A stretch of DNA of 64,000 nucleotides from Antedon mediterranea (GCF_964355755.1 NC_092673.1:4345001-4409000), one strand, 5' to 3'. Positions 47,601 to 57,569 are shown, counted from the stretch's first letter. The notes: generated from the letters alone by a model not told the origin. Made by a program: numbers and translations.

Positions 47601-48294
47601 ATATATATAAAATCAAAACTTACAAAGATAAAATGTATATAAAAATAAAGATAGGCCAAATTTGAATGGATACAGTACATCAAAAATTTAATTTATTTAC
47701 TACTAATATTTTCTAATAATTTTATCAAATAAAGGACAGGAATGTTTTTAAATCTTTCAGTTTTTACGATAGGGATTTCACATTTCCTTTCTTTCCTATG
47801 TTGCATTGATGAGACATTTTATGATTAGGCGTCATAAATTTATTACATATTATGTAAATACATTTTTTTTCCCAACAGTATCCCATCAAGAGCAGCAACA
47901 ACAGATAACCAATAACATGGCACAAATAAATCTAGGAAATACAATGCCACATCAAGGAATGATGGGAATGCAACAGCAAAGCATGATGGGAATGATGCCT
48001 GGAATGATGCCGGGAATGCAACAACAAGGCAACATAGGAATGCAACAAGGAAACATGGGAATGCAACAAGGCAGTATGGGAATTCCACAAGGTAACATGG
48101 GAATGCAACAAGGCAGTATGGGAATTCCACAAGGTAACATGGGAATGCAACAAGGCAGTATGGGAATTCCACAAGGTAACATGGGAATGATGCAAGGCAA
48201 TATGGGTATGGCATACCAAGGAAATAATATGGGAATAAACATGATGATGAATCAGAGACAACAAATGGGTAATTTTGGAACGATGGGAAACTGA
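32615..48294 (+). CDS. CLINT1: CLINT1 / epsinR, ENTH-domain clathrin adaptor (19 exons)
   Basis: Exons: 32615-32658, 33363-33564, 34989-35127, 35707-35850, 36957-37107, 37629-37821, 38099-38346, 38873-39212, 39574-39612, 40463-40531, 42338-42394, 42806-42862, 43391-43477, 44542-44583, 44769-44810, 45476-45499, 46408-46485, 46893-47013, 47879-48294. All are GT-AG and in frame, giving 830 residues (human 625). The ENTH domain (about 12-150) is very well kept, for example TNVVMNYSEVEAKVREATND and DNKKNWRRVYKSLLLLSYLI; it binds phosphoinositides and SNAREs. A charged linker follows, then PSKQIDLGAAA, acidic DLFADF and DFGDF motifs expected to bind the gamma-adaptin ear, and a Q/M/P-rich tail. TWSDSKVNINLD near the end matches the human tail. 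It acts in clathrin transport between the trans-Golgi network and endosomes. The extra length comes mostly from many small tail exons. Confidence 0.95.
35935..36055 (-). mobile_element. SINE family S2 (partial)
   Basis: It shares GGAGTTGTAAATTGTCATTA and GGACTTGAACCCAGGA (B-box region) with the family. It is in CLINT1 intron 4. Confidence 0.5.
36141..36210. repeat. Fold-back MITE, family A (left end only)
   Basis: CTAAAGCTCTGTCCACACTT is followed by family interior, then the copy is interrupted. In CLINT1 intron 4. Confidence 0.65.
37196..37352. repeat. Fold-back MITE, family A
   Basis: Both ends are present. Like the copy at 409-596, it carries triplicated ATATGGTAGTGATATG units. It lies in CLINT1 intron 5. 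Confidence 0.8.
37861..37989. repeat. Fold-back MITE, family A
   Basis: TTAAGCTCTGTCTACACCAT at the left; the right arm ends early at GTTTGATAGTGTG. It lies in CLINT1 intron 6. Confidence 0.75.
38560..38680 (+). repeat. Dispersed repeat related to 31480-31650
   Basis: It shares ACAAATTACTG, TGGATCTCAATGG and AAGCTAAA with the complement of the repeat at 31480-31650. In CLINT1 intron 7. Confidence 0.45.
39325..39463. repeat. Fold-back element, about 139 bp
   Basis: The left arm AAGCTGATTTTCCACTAACC mirrors the right arm CCAGTGGAAAATCGGCTTA, with a second inner pair CTTATACGCAT / GCGCATACGCATAAG. It is in CLINT1 intron 8. Confidence 0.75.
39911..40365. repeat. Minisatellite, about 28-bp unit, about 16 copies
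   Basis: Repeats of TTCACACTCAACTTGATTTA followed by TACATTC, with small changes between copies. It fills much of CLINT1 intron 9. Confidence 0.9.
40716..42112. mobile_element. TTAA-flanked element of about 1.4 kb, non-autonomous
   Basis: It begins TTAAAGTGGAGCTACACTCAG-like sequence and ends with a near complement (CTGGGTGGAGCTCCACTTTAA-like); the shared terminal repeat is about 20 bp. TTAA at both ends fits a piggyBac-type insertion. The interior has no transposase frame and includes a TAGGCCTA-rich stretch (41160-41530). It lies in CLINT1 intron 10. Confidence 0.65.
44183..44465 (-). mobile_element. 5S rRNA-derived SINE (SINE3 type)
   Basis: On the minus strand the head (44465-44361) reads like 5S rRNA, with GGGCCTGGTTAGAGCTTGGA, then TGGGAGACCATCTGGGAATA and GGGTGCTATA, which includes the internal promoter. 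A body then follows with GTCCCGTTAGGCATTTG and CTGCATCTAGTATCTGCCTC. A headless copy of the body is at 14211-14382. It is in CLINT1 intron 13. Confidence 0.88.
45076..45091. repeat. Poly-C run of 16
   Basis: An uninterrupted C run in CLINT1 intron 15. A shorter C-rich run occurs near 20746-20763 in RLR intron 2. Length may be affected by sequencing error. Confidence 0.8.
45930..46250 (-). pseudogene. Decayed LINE reverse-transcriptase C-terminus
   Basis: On the minus strand, frames with shifts between them read HIIRGSGSAITLQMLDKKVE and then IKQWFNNIKEWTGLSLVQAK, followed by RLAQNRRAWKK before a stop. This is the usual C-terminal wording of non-LTR retrotransposon polymerases. It is broken by at least one frameshift. 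It lies in CLINT1 intron 16. Confidence 0.75.
47043..47270 (+). mobile_element. tRNA-related SINE, family S2
   Basis: It starts TGTGTGGAGTTGGTGGTTAT and ends CCTTGGCAATTTGCCTAAAT. It matches the complement of the copy at 8391-8620 along its length. It is in CLINT1 intron 18. Confidence 0.6.
48055..48180 (+). repeat. 42-bp coding tandem repeat, three identical copies
   Basis: Three copies without change at the DNA level, in frame, each encoding MGMQQGSMGIPQGN in the C-terminal tail of CLINT1. Degenerate MGMQQGN units flank them. Confidence 0.93.
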
Positions 48295-51061
48295 TGTCGG
48301 CTTATAGATAAATAATAAATTTTCTTATGTAAAAATAAATAAATATAGAATTTAAATAATAAAATGAGGGATATATATGTAATAAAAAGTGTGAAAATGA
48401 GTGTACACAGAATAAACCATTGAGAATAACTGGTCATTTGGGAGATGACATCAAATAATATATAATATTAATAAAAATAATTTCCTCAACAACATTCATT
48501 TTATAATCATCAGCCTTACCTATGTTAACAGTAATATATTAAGTTACAATTTTGTACTAAGTTGATTTTAGGGGAATGTGAATTAGATCACTATCAATTT
48601 TATTTATCTTATTTCACTTATAGTAGAAACATTTAAAATCATTATGGGACGCTAGTTTACAGGTGAAGAAAGTAAACCAAATAGTTATTAATTACCAAAA
48701 CATTATTATTTTAATGAAATTTAGGTACTTACTAATAAAGAATTTCTAAAAGGAATTAGGTTTGGGGTTATTCCCCCAGCCAATGACATCATCGGTGTAC
48801 TGTAACCGTAGATTGATTAAACACTGATTAATATGAACTTAAATAGAATAAATTTGAATAAACTTTAAACTTTTGTATGACATCAGTACTGCAGGATTGT
48901 TTTGAGCACACTAAAAAAAAGGATTTTAAAGTTTGAACTTTGTGATTATCACGTCCACACAGTATAAATGTGACTTTTCACGATCAACTATATAAGTTGT
49001 GTTTACCGGACATTTCCTTTTCGAATTTCTGCTTATTTTGGTGCATTTTTGTATTCCTCGAACGACCGAATTATGTGCGCGTTAAAATGGCACGTTCATT
49101 GACAAAGTGTTGTTATTCGGTTGACAGCCAAGAAAACGTAGGGTTGCAAGTTCAATTTTGACATTGTGAAATTTAGTTGAGAAACGACAATAACAAGTTG
49201 CTGGTACTGTCGTAGGGAATAATAAGCTGGTTATTAACAAGTTATGCTGGCTGAAGTATAGTGTCAGGGAGTGTTTAAATGCTATTAAACAGGACAAGCT
49301 GTCATTAGCAAACCAACTTAAATCAATATATAACTTTTGTTATTTTAATAATTGCATGAATAACGCAACAGTATAGATAATAGTAACCGCAGTCACAAAA
49401 TATATTTGATAAATTCAGCAAATTTACTTTGGATTGTATATTTAGTATACCTTCAGGGACCTATTATCATTTATAAATCATAAATAAGTACAGTGGAACC
49501 TCTTTTAAGGGGACATCTTTGGAACCTAAGTGTCCCCTTAACACATTTCTACTTTCATAAAATGTTTTAAAATGAATTTCAAGTTTAATTGATTACAATA
49601 ATAATAATAATAATTCAAGTTTTATTGCAACTACAGTAGTTTTAATATATTGCATAAAGTATTACCATCATTTAAAGCAAAATGTATGATCTCCTTGATT
49701 GCTAAAAAGCAGATTTGATTTGGTCAAGAAATGTGGTTAGGTCAAATTTATTTATTTAACAACCGCTACATTCTTCTTCTTATACAATAAAAATGTCCTA
49801 AAAGGGCAAAATAAGGAAAAGACTAATTTGCTTTTTTGAACAAAAATGTTATTTTAAGATGATTTCTTTGTAAAAACTGCTTTCTCTTGGAAAATTGTAG
49901 TCACCTAATTCAATGAATTTACAATGTGTATTTGTCATCTTTACGGAATAAAATCCCTGGAAATTATTATTATTGATGTCTATGTACCCTGATTGTTGTA
50001 TATCCACAAAATCAATTATGTTTTTAGTGGAAAAAATTATATTTATTTACATACAACAGCTGAATTGAAATATAACATTGTCTACTTATTCCATAACTAT
50101 TTTTATACCAAGATAATTGTACGTTACACCAGTGTAATATAAATGCTTTTATGTTTGTCTATGAAATTATTAATTTATATATTTTGTTGTTAATCTTTAC
50201 TCAGTTTTGTTTATTTACTTATACCATAATTATCTTTTTTTTCCCATTTTAATTAAAATTAGAATCAATTGTAATAAAATGATTTATGTGACATTTATTG
50301 TCATAAAAAATGTGGATAATTTAAAAGTAATTTTTTGTTATCACTTGTGCATTTGTTTTGTGTGTATATTGTTGGTGAACTGTTTCATGGCAAAATGTAC
50401 TTGCACCGCCCGTTAGGTTGACAATTTACTGTACATAAAATGTACAGTAAATTACATTACAAGGGGGAAATAATTGATTATAGTGAATAATTCTACTTCT
50501 CTGTTTTTATATTATGTAATGATTTATATATTATGTTTCTGTGTAATAATATTCTTTCAAATATATAATTTTTTTTAGAATAAAATAAATGATTTCTTGT
50601 TGAGTTCATATAGGCACTGAGTGTGTGACTGTTTTGTGTATTAAGTAGATCTAGCTACTCGTATCAGGTCATACTCATTTTTAAACGAGTATTTATACCT
50701 ATTTAAAACACACCAGTCGACATGACAATATTGTAAGCCTACTGTTAATGTCGGTCTGTGAACAAAAGACTTTGAAATGTAAACAAAACCTTGTATATTA
50801 TACTGAACAGAAATCATGTATTATTATTATTACTATTATTATCAGAAATGAACATACGATTATTAAAGATAATGTTTTATGTAACATTTGTTTTCGTGTT
50901 TTAATATCATTGTTTAGGTCCATTACCGGAAATTACTAATGTAGGCCTATACTATACATTGTTTTGTTATGCTAGTGCCTTTTCGATAACAAAATATACA
51001 TTAGTGCAAGAGAAAAAAAAACGGCACTCATAAAGTCAAAAAATAAAATAAAAATAGAGTC
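48295..51061. other. CLINT1 3' region and spacer before the tRNA array
   Basis: AT-rich, presumably 3' UTR then spacer, with several AATAAA-like signals close to the stop (for example 48310). No exon, RNA gene or clear repeat family was recognised in this stretch. Confidence 0.5.
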
Positions 51062-51124
51062 ACCTTGACAAGGATTCGAACCTGGGTTTTTACGACCACA
51101 ACGCACTAACCACTATATCACGGC
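51062..51124 (-). pseudogene. tRNA-His pseudogene, D-arm deleted
   Basis: The minus strand keeps the start GCCGTGATATAGTGG, the GTG anticodon context and GGTTCGAATCC. It is only 63 nt, lacks 8 nt around the D arm, and its 3' acceptor strand no longer pairs. Confidence 0.8.
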
Positions 51125-51189
51125 GAGCTACGCAGAACAGAAACAAAACACGGAACTCGTCGTAAAGTATAAAACAATCCGTCGTGGAT

Positions 51190-51263
51190 GCCGAGACCAG
51201 GATTCGAACTTCCTGGGTTATTGCGGCCACAACGCAATGTACTAACCACTAAACGATCACGGC
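51190..51263 (-). pseudogene. tRNA-His pseudogene, T-arm insertion
   Basis: 74 nt; three extra bases disrupt the T stem (AACTTCCTGGG on the plus strand) and the acceptor stem has a mismatch. Confidence 0.75.
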
Positions 51264-51411
51264 GAGCTACATTGGACACATCCATTGACAACAAAAACGT
51301 ATTGTGCAACTCTTCTAATGTAGATAGAAAATACTACGTATACAATATTTAGGCATGAAGAAAACAAAACACGGCACTCGTTAAGTTTTAAACAAAAAGC
51401 GCGGCCAATCT

Positions 51412-51482
51412 GCCGTGACCAGGATTCGAACCTGGGTTATTGCGGCCACAACACAATGTACTAACCGCTATAATATCATGGC
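51412..51482 (-). pseudogene. tRNA-His copy with stem mismatches
   Basis: 71 nt with anticodon GTG. The acceptor stem has a C-A mismatch (GCCATGA against TCACGGC) and the D stem is weakened. Probably a pseudogene; weak function cannot be excluded. Confidence 0.6.
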
Positions 51483-51627
51483 GAGCTACATAGAACATAT
51501 GCAGTGACAACAAAAATGTAATGTGCAACTCTTCTAATGTAGATAGAAAATACTACTACAGTATTCAGGCCTGAAGAAAACAAAACACGGCACTCGTTAA
51601 GTTTTAAACAAAAAACGCGTCGTAAAT

Positions 51628-51698
51628 GCCGTGACCAGGATTCGAACCTGGGTTATTGCGGCCACAACGCAATGTACTAACCACTATACGATCACGGC
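51628..51698 (-). tRNA. tRNA-His (GTG)
   Basis: 71 nt with a complete cloverleaf: acceptor GCCGTGA/TCACGGC, anticodon stem TTGCG/CGCAA around the loop TTGTGGC, and T arm CCAGG-TTCGAAT-CCTGG. The A and B boxes are intact. There is no intron. The extra G at position -1 is normally added after transcription in eukaryotes. Confidence 0.92.
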
Positions 51699-51843
51699 GA
51701 GCTACATACAACATTTGCAGTGACAACAAAAACGTAATGTGCAACTCTTCTAATGTAGATAGAAAATACTACTACAGTATTCAGGCCTGAAGAAAACAAA
51801 ACACGGCACTCGTTAAGTTTTAAACAAAAAACGCGTCGTAAAT

Positions 51844-51914
51844 GCCGTGACCAGGATTCGAACCTGGGTTATTGCGGCCACAACGCAATGTACTAACCAC
51901 TATACGATCACGGC
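51844..51914 (-). tRNA. tRNA-His (GTG)
   Basis: Identical in sequence to the copy at 51628-51698; all stems pair. It sits 216 bp further along the same repeat unit. Confidence 0.92.
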
Positions 51915-52060
51915 GATCTACGCAGAAGAGATAATTTCTTTGACTACAAAAATATAATGTGTAACTCTTCAAATGTAAGCCTAGATAGAAAATACTATTA
52001 TGTAAAGAAAACAAAACACGGCGCTCGTCGTAAGTTATAAACAAAAAGCGCGTCCTGAAT

Positions 52061-52131
52061 GCCGTGACCAGGATTCGAACCTGGGTTATTGCGGCCACAA
52101 CGTAATGTACAAACCACTATACGATCACGGC
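52061..52131 (-). tRNA. tRNA-His (GTG), near-intact copy
   Basis: 71 nt. It differs by an A-C mismatch in the anticodon stem (TTACG/CGCAA) and one D-loop change; acceptor and T stems are intact. It may be functional or early in decay. Confidence 0.7.
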
Positions 52132-52225
52132 GGGCTACGAAGAACAGACATTTTCCAAATGTAATTTGTAAGTCTTCTATTTAAATTTAATGAATACAAA
52201 ATACGTGAGGAGTAAACATACAAAT

Positions 52226-52293
52226 GCCGCGACCACCTGGATTCGAACATGGGTTGCGGCCACAACGCAATGCACTACTATTACGATCACGGC
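52226..52293 (-). pseudogene. tRNA-His pseudogene, several small indels
   Basis: 68 nt with indels in the T arm, variable region and D arm. The GTG anticodon context GTTGTGGCCGCAA is still visible. Confidence 0.75.
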
Positions 52294-52319
52294 GAGGTAC
52301 GTGGAAAGTCGAGTCGTCT

Positions 52320-52496
52320 TTAAGCGTGGTTCCCACTAGCGACGCAACGCAAGGACGTAACGCAACGCAAGTGAATTGACCAATCACAAGCGATGGCTTA
52401 TTCGCTTGTGACTGTCTATATCTTCGCTTGTCATTGGTTAAAACGCTTGCGTTGCGTTTACGTCCTTGCGTTACGTTCTAGTGGGAACCAAACTTT
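52320..52496. repeat. Palindromic MITE, family B (second copy)
   Basis: Nearly the same as 15485-15669, with arms GTGGTTCCCACTAGCGACGC and complement. It directly follows the tRNA array. Confidence 0.88.
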
Positions 52497-52498
52497 AG

Positions 52499-52612
52499 AT
52501 AGCGTCGGACGGGCGTAGTTTGTAGGTCGTCGTCGGGAGAACTTTAAACATGCTTAATTTTCTCCCGACGAGACGACTCGTCGGGCCTCATTGTACGACG
52601 CTGTCTGAGTTG
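52499..52612. repeat. GC-rich fold-back element next to the family B MITE
   Basis: AGCGTCG and GTCGTCGGGAGAA on the left are mirrored by TTCTCCCGACGAGACGAC and ACGACGCT on the right. Confidence 0.7.
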
Positions 52613-52727
52613 ACCTTTATACGACCACGTAGCTTCGTATACGTGCAGTTGTGACAGTTTAAAATATTAAGTTTTATGATACATAGTATTTTAGAACGTT
52701 GGTTGATTGACTAACGCATTTTTCTTT

Positions 52728-52787
52728 ATGACTTTTAAGGCATACCAGTATATGTATGGCGGCCCTGTCAAATATAAACTTCACAGG
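52728..52787 (+). CDS. Candidate first exon, unidentified
   Basis: ATG is followed by 19 codons (MTFKAYQYMYGGPVKYKLHR) and then GTAGTA as a possible donor. It is short, has no recognised homologue, and its phase does not join the two downstream candidates. Weak. Confidence 0.15.
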
Positions 52788-53034
52788 GTAGTAAAAAAAC
52801 CGTTAGTAAATATTTGCATATAGCATCGCATCCGGCAAAGTCTAATAATACTGCTTGTTTACATTGTTGTACAATTACTGTTATTATCCCTATTATGTTT
52901 TTATAAATTTTGATTATACAGGTTATAGTTTTCTTTATATCGTATCGATCACGTCCCTCTCGCATGCAAAACGAACGATTAGATAGCAGGCCTATCTCCT
53001 GTTCATCACGTTGACTCTGTACGCTTAAGCCTTG

Positions 53035-53176
53035 TATACACGGTCAAACTTTATGTGACAAAAAAATATGATGGACATGAAGATGTCATATCACTACCAT
53101 ATTTGGGTAACACTACTATATTTCCGGCCACATCACAGATTTGTCAAACTAGTTCGATAATGTAGACAGAACTTTA
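53035..53176. repeat. Fold-back MITE, family A
   Basis: TTAAGCCTTGTATACACGGT at the left and AATGTAGACAGAACTTTA at the right, with family interior between. Confidence 0.8.
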
Positions 53177-53219
53177 CATATCGTGGAATGCATAATGACA
53201 CTTTCTTCTTCTGTCACAG

Positions 53220-53310
53220 GTTTACCCGTTGGCCAGTGTTTAAGAGTCTGCCTCGACCAAAGGAATTTGGCGCAGATGGGATAATTTTCAAATACGTTTT
53301 TCGAATTTGA
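53220..53310 (+). CDS. Candidate terminal exon, unidentified
   Basis: A good acceptor (CTTTCTTCTTCTGTCACAG) is followed by 29 open codons starting FTRWPVFKSLPRPKEFGADG, to a TGA at 53308-53310. No family was recognised and no upstream exon in matching phase was found. It begins 43 bp after a MITE. Confidence 0.25.
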
Positions 53311-53337
53311 AGAACCACTGGCAGTAGCTTCATATAG

Positions 53338-53400
53338 CTTAAGCTCTGTCTACATTATAAAACTAGTTTGGCAAAAACTGTGATGGTGATAATATGACAT
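53338..53400. repeat. Fold-back MITE, family A (left fragment)
   Basis: TTAAGCTCTGTCTACATTAT followed by decayed interior. Confidence 0.55.
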
Positions 53401-54159
53401 AATTTTATTTCCTCATGGACTTTTTTAAAATTAAAAGTTGCAAAACACCCTGTGTGGACAAACAAAATTTAACAATAACAACACAATTTTTCCCTAAACT
53501 ACTTTGGTTTTATTACTTTGATCACCAAGATTTTATAATATCAGAAAGTCAGTTAAACTTATATTTGAAAACGGTCGTGAGGAGACGCGCAATGCTTTTA
53601 CGTAATGGAAATGCAAAACATCCGCGTTCTCTCTTCGTGACGTAACGTAAAACGTAATCTCAAACGAGACGAACGCCAACGATTGTAACGTTCCGTTCAG
53701 TGCATGATGTAAGCATAGTATGCTTCTAGCTTTTGTTATCCTTTATGCGTACATGCTTTTGACTAGGTAAAAGATTGAATATTGTTTAACACTACAAAGC
53801 TAATACACGTTTTTCTAAGATACAATAATACTAATAATATAATAGTACAACAGAATAATTAGGATTATTCTGAGTGTTAGAGTAGTTCTAAATAGACGGC
53901 CGCCGGTAATTAGCATGGTACAATTGAATGATAATTCATGCAAAAGTTTAGTTTGGAACAAAGGATAAACATTAATAATTAATAGTACAACATTAATGTA
54001 ATAATAATAAATCAATAAAAAATAAATAAATAAAATAGATCATCAACGTATGCGGACATGACGTAAAATGTCATATAATATACGTCACATAATGTACGTG
54101 ACTACTAAATGATATATTTTCTTTGAATTAAAATTAATGGGATACAATATTGTCTATAG

Positions 54160-54314
54160 GCGAGGCTTATGGTAAATGTCCATTCACTCAACTTCGCCTA
54201 GATCCACATACGAAACATATTAAAAACTTTCAATTTGTAAAAAAAATAGATGAATTTGTTAATTGGCTTACGCACGAGACAACACCGCGACACTTAATCT
54301 ACAACGCGTTTTGA
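54160..54314 (+). CDS. Candidate 3'-terminal exon, unidentified protein
   Basis: After an acceptor-like TTGTCTATAG, 50 codons stay open (beginning EAYGKCPFTQLRLDPHTKHI, ending RHLIYNAF) to a TGA at 54312-54314. The composition is protein-like (charged and aromatic residues, no low-complexity runs). There is no ATG at its start, so it would be the last exon of a plus-strand gene whose other exons I could not find. Its stop codon touches the stop codon of the minus-strand gene at 54315. I do not recognise the family. Confidence 0.35.
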
Positions 54315-55399
54315 TTAAACGGAAAGATGATCAAATTCACTATTGTCCTGTGTGCTAGGCCACACCTGCTTGGGTCCATTCCACTGCGTAATACCGTACG
54401 TAAGTCCTTCTGACCGTTCTTTTTTGTAACCTAAACAATGCGAAACGTAACGTACTCCCTGGATAATACGATCACGATTACGATGTTGGTGTCCGTAAAC
54501 GTGAACGTCGGCACCGGCGTCGCGTAACTGATCATCTAGCGCGTTACAGCCTGCGTAGCGCGTAAAATTAAACCCTTTAACGGCACCTTGACGCTTCGGC
54601 ACGCAGCACGGTAGGCCTAAATGCTGTCTCTCCTTCTTCACTTTCTGGTCGTCATCGCTGTTGGCTCGTATAAGTTCCATACGTGGAACAAAATGACTAA
54701 ACGTGATGACCGGTGCATCGTATGGACGTTCCACGCGATCTTTATTTTGTTCGGCGAAATATCTTGATCTTGATTTACCCATATTCGTCGGCCATTTACA
54801 CATATGGTTGTCCATCCATAATGTTTTCGTTAGGTTGACGTCTTCGTAGCTGCCTGGAACATAAAGTGAATCGCGCCTGTCTTCCTCCGGTGTTGTGTAC
54901 CAAGAAAAAAGAGGGACAATCCACACTGAACCATCGAAACTGTTTATTTTCTTTGGATCGGTGTGGATTCCGTTCTTTTTACACATCTCGATGATGCGAT
55001 TGAACTTAGTGATACTAGAGTCCTTACAGGTCTTATCCCTAATCCACAGTTCATGGTTCCCTACAAATAATAATATCAATAATAAAGTATATTAGGCTTA
55101 TATTTTCGAATGAAATTTTGCAAATGAATTGAGACCGCTAACATACGCCGCATAGTAGGCCTATCATATTTTTATAGTAAAAAAAAAAAAATAAGAAACG
55201 CACCTGGTACAAAAAACACTTCTTTAAACTTTTTCTTGAGGCTGACAAGAGTTGTTTTTAGAAGGTTTAAACAATCCGTTACATCGCCTGCAACGAGAAG
55301 TACGTCCTCCTGGTAACGAGAGAACGAAAGCTCCTCGACCCACTTAAGATTGTCTGGGTGGTCGACATGAAGGTCTGATATTGCATAGACACGACTCAT
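54315..55399 (-). CDS. Calcineurin-like metallophosphoesterase (2 exons)
   Basis: Exons 55399-55204 and 55060-54315, joined by a GT-AG intron in phase 1, giving 313 residues. The metal-binding motifs of the metallophosphoesterase fold are present: DLHVDH (residues 9-14), GDVTD (38-42), GNHE (66-69, split by the intron), SHF in the middle, and GHQH near the C-terminus. The substrate cannot be told from sequence. The frame stays open upstream of this ATG to a good acceptor (TTTCTACAG, exon from 55494), adding a proline/serine-rich stretch; the true start may therefore be in an upstream exon. A convergent candidate exon abuts its 3' end. Confidence 0.88.
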
Positions 55400-55499
55400 C
55401 GTAGATGGTCTTGTTTTTAGAACCGGATGGAGATGACGGAAGGGCGGCGACGACGACGGCGGCTTTTCCGGAGCATACGGAACGGTTGCCTTGGCTGTA

Positions 55500-57013
55500 G
55501 AAACTAGACAACGAAGGACTTAACTGACATAACTTTTCTTTTATATGTACATATAGGCCTACCCTTATATTTATGATTTATTATGAATAGTGATTAAATG
55601 GTGCTGGTAGATAAAAACATACTTTAATATAAATTATGATTATTAATGAAGTTGTGTTTTTATTTATAACTGTCCAATCAAACGATTTTATTATCCACAG
55701 ACTATGACGTCGTAAAACATTTAGCCAATAGGAAGACGATATCGATCCGCTTTTTAGAAACACGCACTTGTCGGCCAAAAATACACATTTTCGATTGAAA
55801 AGTACCAACAGTCGCGGTCGCGGTGGGTGGTTGGTACACGCACTTTCTGAAGGCTACGCGCTTCCATTTTCAAGCGCGCGGCGTATCAGTACAGGCGTAC
55901 GCGTTTCCGTTTCTATAAAAGTGTGTTGAACTGAAACAATTATAGTGTAATGTAATAAGGTAGTAGTATTATTAAATTTCTATACAATTAAGAGTACTGT
56001 ATACCAAAGATAACTATTATATCAATTTTAATTGTACAAAATTGTTAACTTGAACGTTTTATTTTATTGCGTGATACGCTCCCATCGGCGGCGAATAAAT
56101 GACTTCATCGTTGGTGGCAGCATTGAATGTTTTCATCCCATAAAAACAAAGATGTTGATGGCTCGTCCATCTTAAAATAATTAATTAAATTGCTATTATT
56201 ACTGCGTCAAAAAGATATCAAATTGCGTTGGCAGGTAGGGTATGTATTTAATTATTTAACATACATTATAATGAATTTAATTAAGAACGTAGGCCTGGCT
56301 AGGGACAGGTTGTCCTGAGTCTGAGACAATGCTACTGCATCTATCTATAAGAGGTGTGGTGGAGTATTGTTAGAGTATAAAAAAGTACAACAACCTGCTA
56401 TATGTTATGATTCATTCCCAGAATTTAGCTCAAAGTGGCTCATCTTCGGCTTAAAGCTCTGTTAAGCTGGGTATTGCTGTTAATAATACTGTAATAATAT
56501 AGGCTAGTAGATTTTAATTGTAAAATTAATACATTCATAATTGATATAGGCCTAGTTATGAATAAATAAACATACATGAATTATTCAACAATTACACTAT
56601 TGATTAACTACAGAAGGTAATGTAATTAATGTATTACTATTATTATGAATTGATGAATAATTATTTAAACATAAATTATAATGAATCAATCTCACAATAC
56701 ATGATAATTGAAATGCACATTTTTACAGTAAAGTAATCATGTAAAAAGTGTGACGGCACTGACTTGCTTTAACGGCTGCCAATTAGTCAGCGGTCTAATG
56801 ATTGTGTTTTCGATTCCTGGACGATGCTTTTCTTACTTTCTTTTTCTTAGGGCTGCCCCACTCACTCACTATTTGCTTAGATGGTTTTTACGATAGTGTT
56901 AACAGCATACGTATTGTTGTGTGTGAAACAATTGAAATGTAATTTATAGTATTTTCTTAACTATTAACCAATTGAAATGTGGTTGATAATTATCGGCAAG
57001 TCACTTCACGATC
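55500..57013. other. Spacer upstream of the metallophosphoesterase
   Basis: A GC-richer stretch at 55690-55920, with CpG-rich GTCGCGGTCGCGG, could be a promoter or 5' exon of the phosphoesterase. The rest is AT-rich with no recognised feature. Confidence 0.35.
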
Positions 57014-57178
57014 TTAAGCTTTGTCTACACTATCAAACTTTATGTGAAAAAAAAATGTGATGTGCCCATATATGAACATGATGATGTCATATCACTACTA
57101 TATTTAAATATATCAACTATCATATTTGGGCACATCACACTTTTTTGTTACTAGTTTGATAGTGTAGACAAAGCTTTA
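57014..57178. repeat. Fold-back MITE, family A
   Basis: Full length, TTAAGCTTTGTCTACACTAT to ATAGTGTAGACAAAGCTTTA. Confidence 0.87.
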
Positions 57179-57569
57179 GAGATGGGCTTGCTAGACCCTT
57201 ACTTTGAGTGAACACATAATTGACATCTGTTTCAAAGAAATAGAATAATGTCAGAGCTTATGCAAATATCTAATTATGTCTGTAAAGTACAATATGTTTT
57301 TGAAACAGATGTTTAGACAACAACAGCATCTAATATTTTGTTTGTACAAAAACACAGGCTGAATTATATTGAATTAAAACAAACATAACACGTTCTCAAA
57401 CCATGGAAATATCAACTTCTTTCCAAAATTCTAAAACCTACTGTAGAGGGCAAACATTTTCCTACATTATAATTTTCATACATTCCCTCCCACACGTTTG
57501 TCGAAATTCTAATAAAAAGTGTGTCCTGCAGGCAGTAAATAAAAAAATATGTTTTTTTGTGGGTTCTTA

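Noticed and set aside
47843-48264. Three long minus-strand frames opposite the CLINT1 last exon
   Set aside because: Shadows of the Q/M/G-rich coding repeat.
51062-52293. CRISPR-like array
   Set aside because: Regular spacing comes from tRNA-His units with repeated spacers in a eukaryotic genome.
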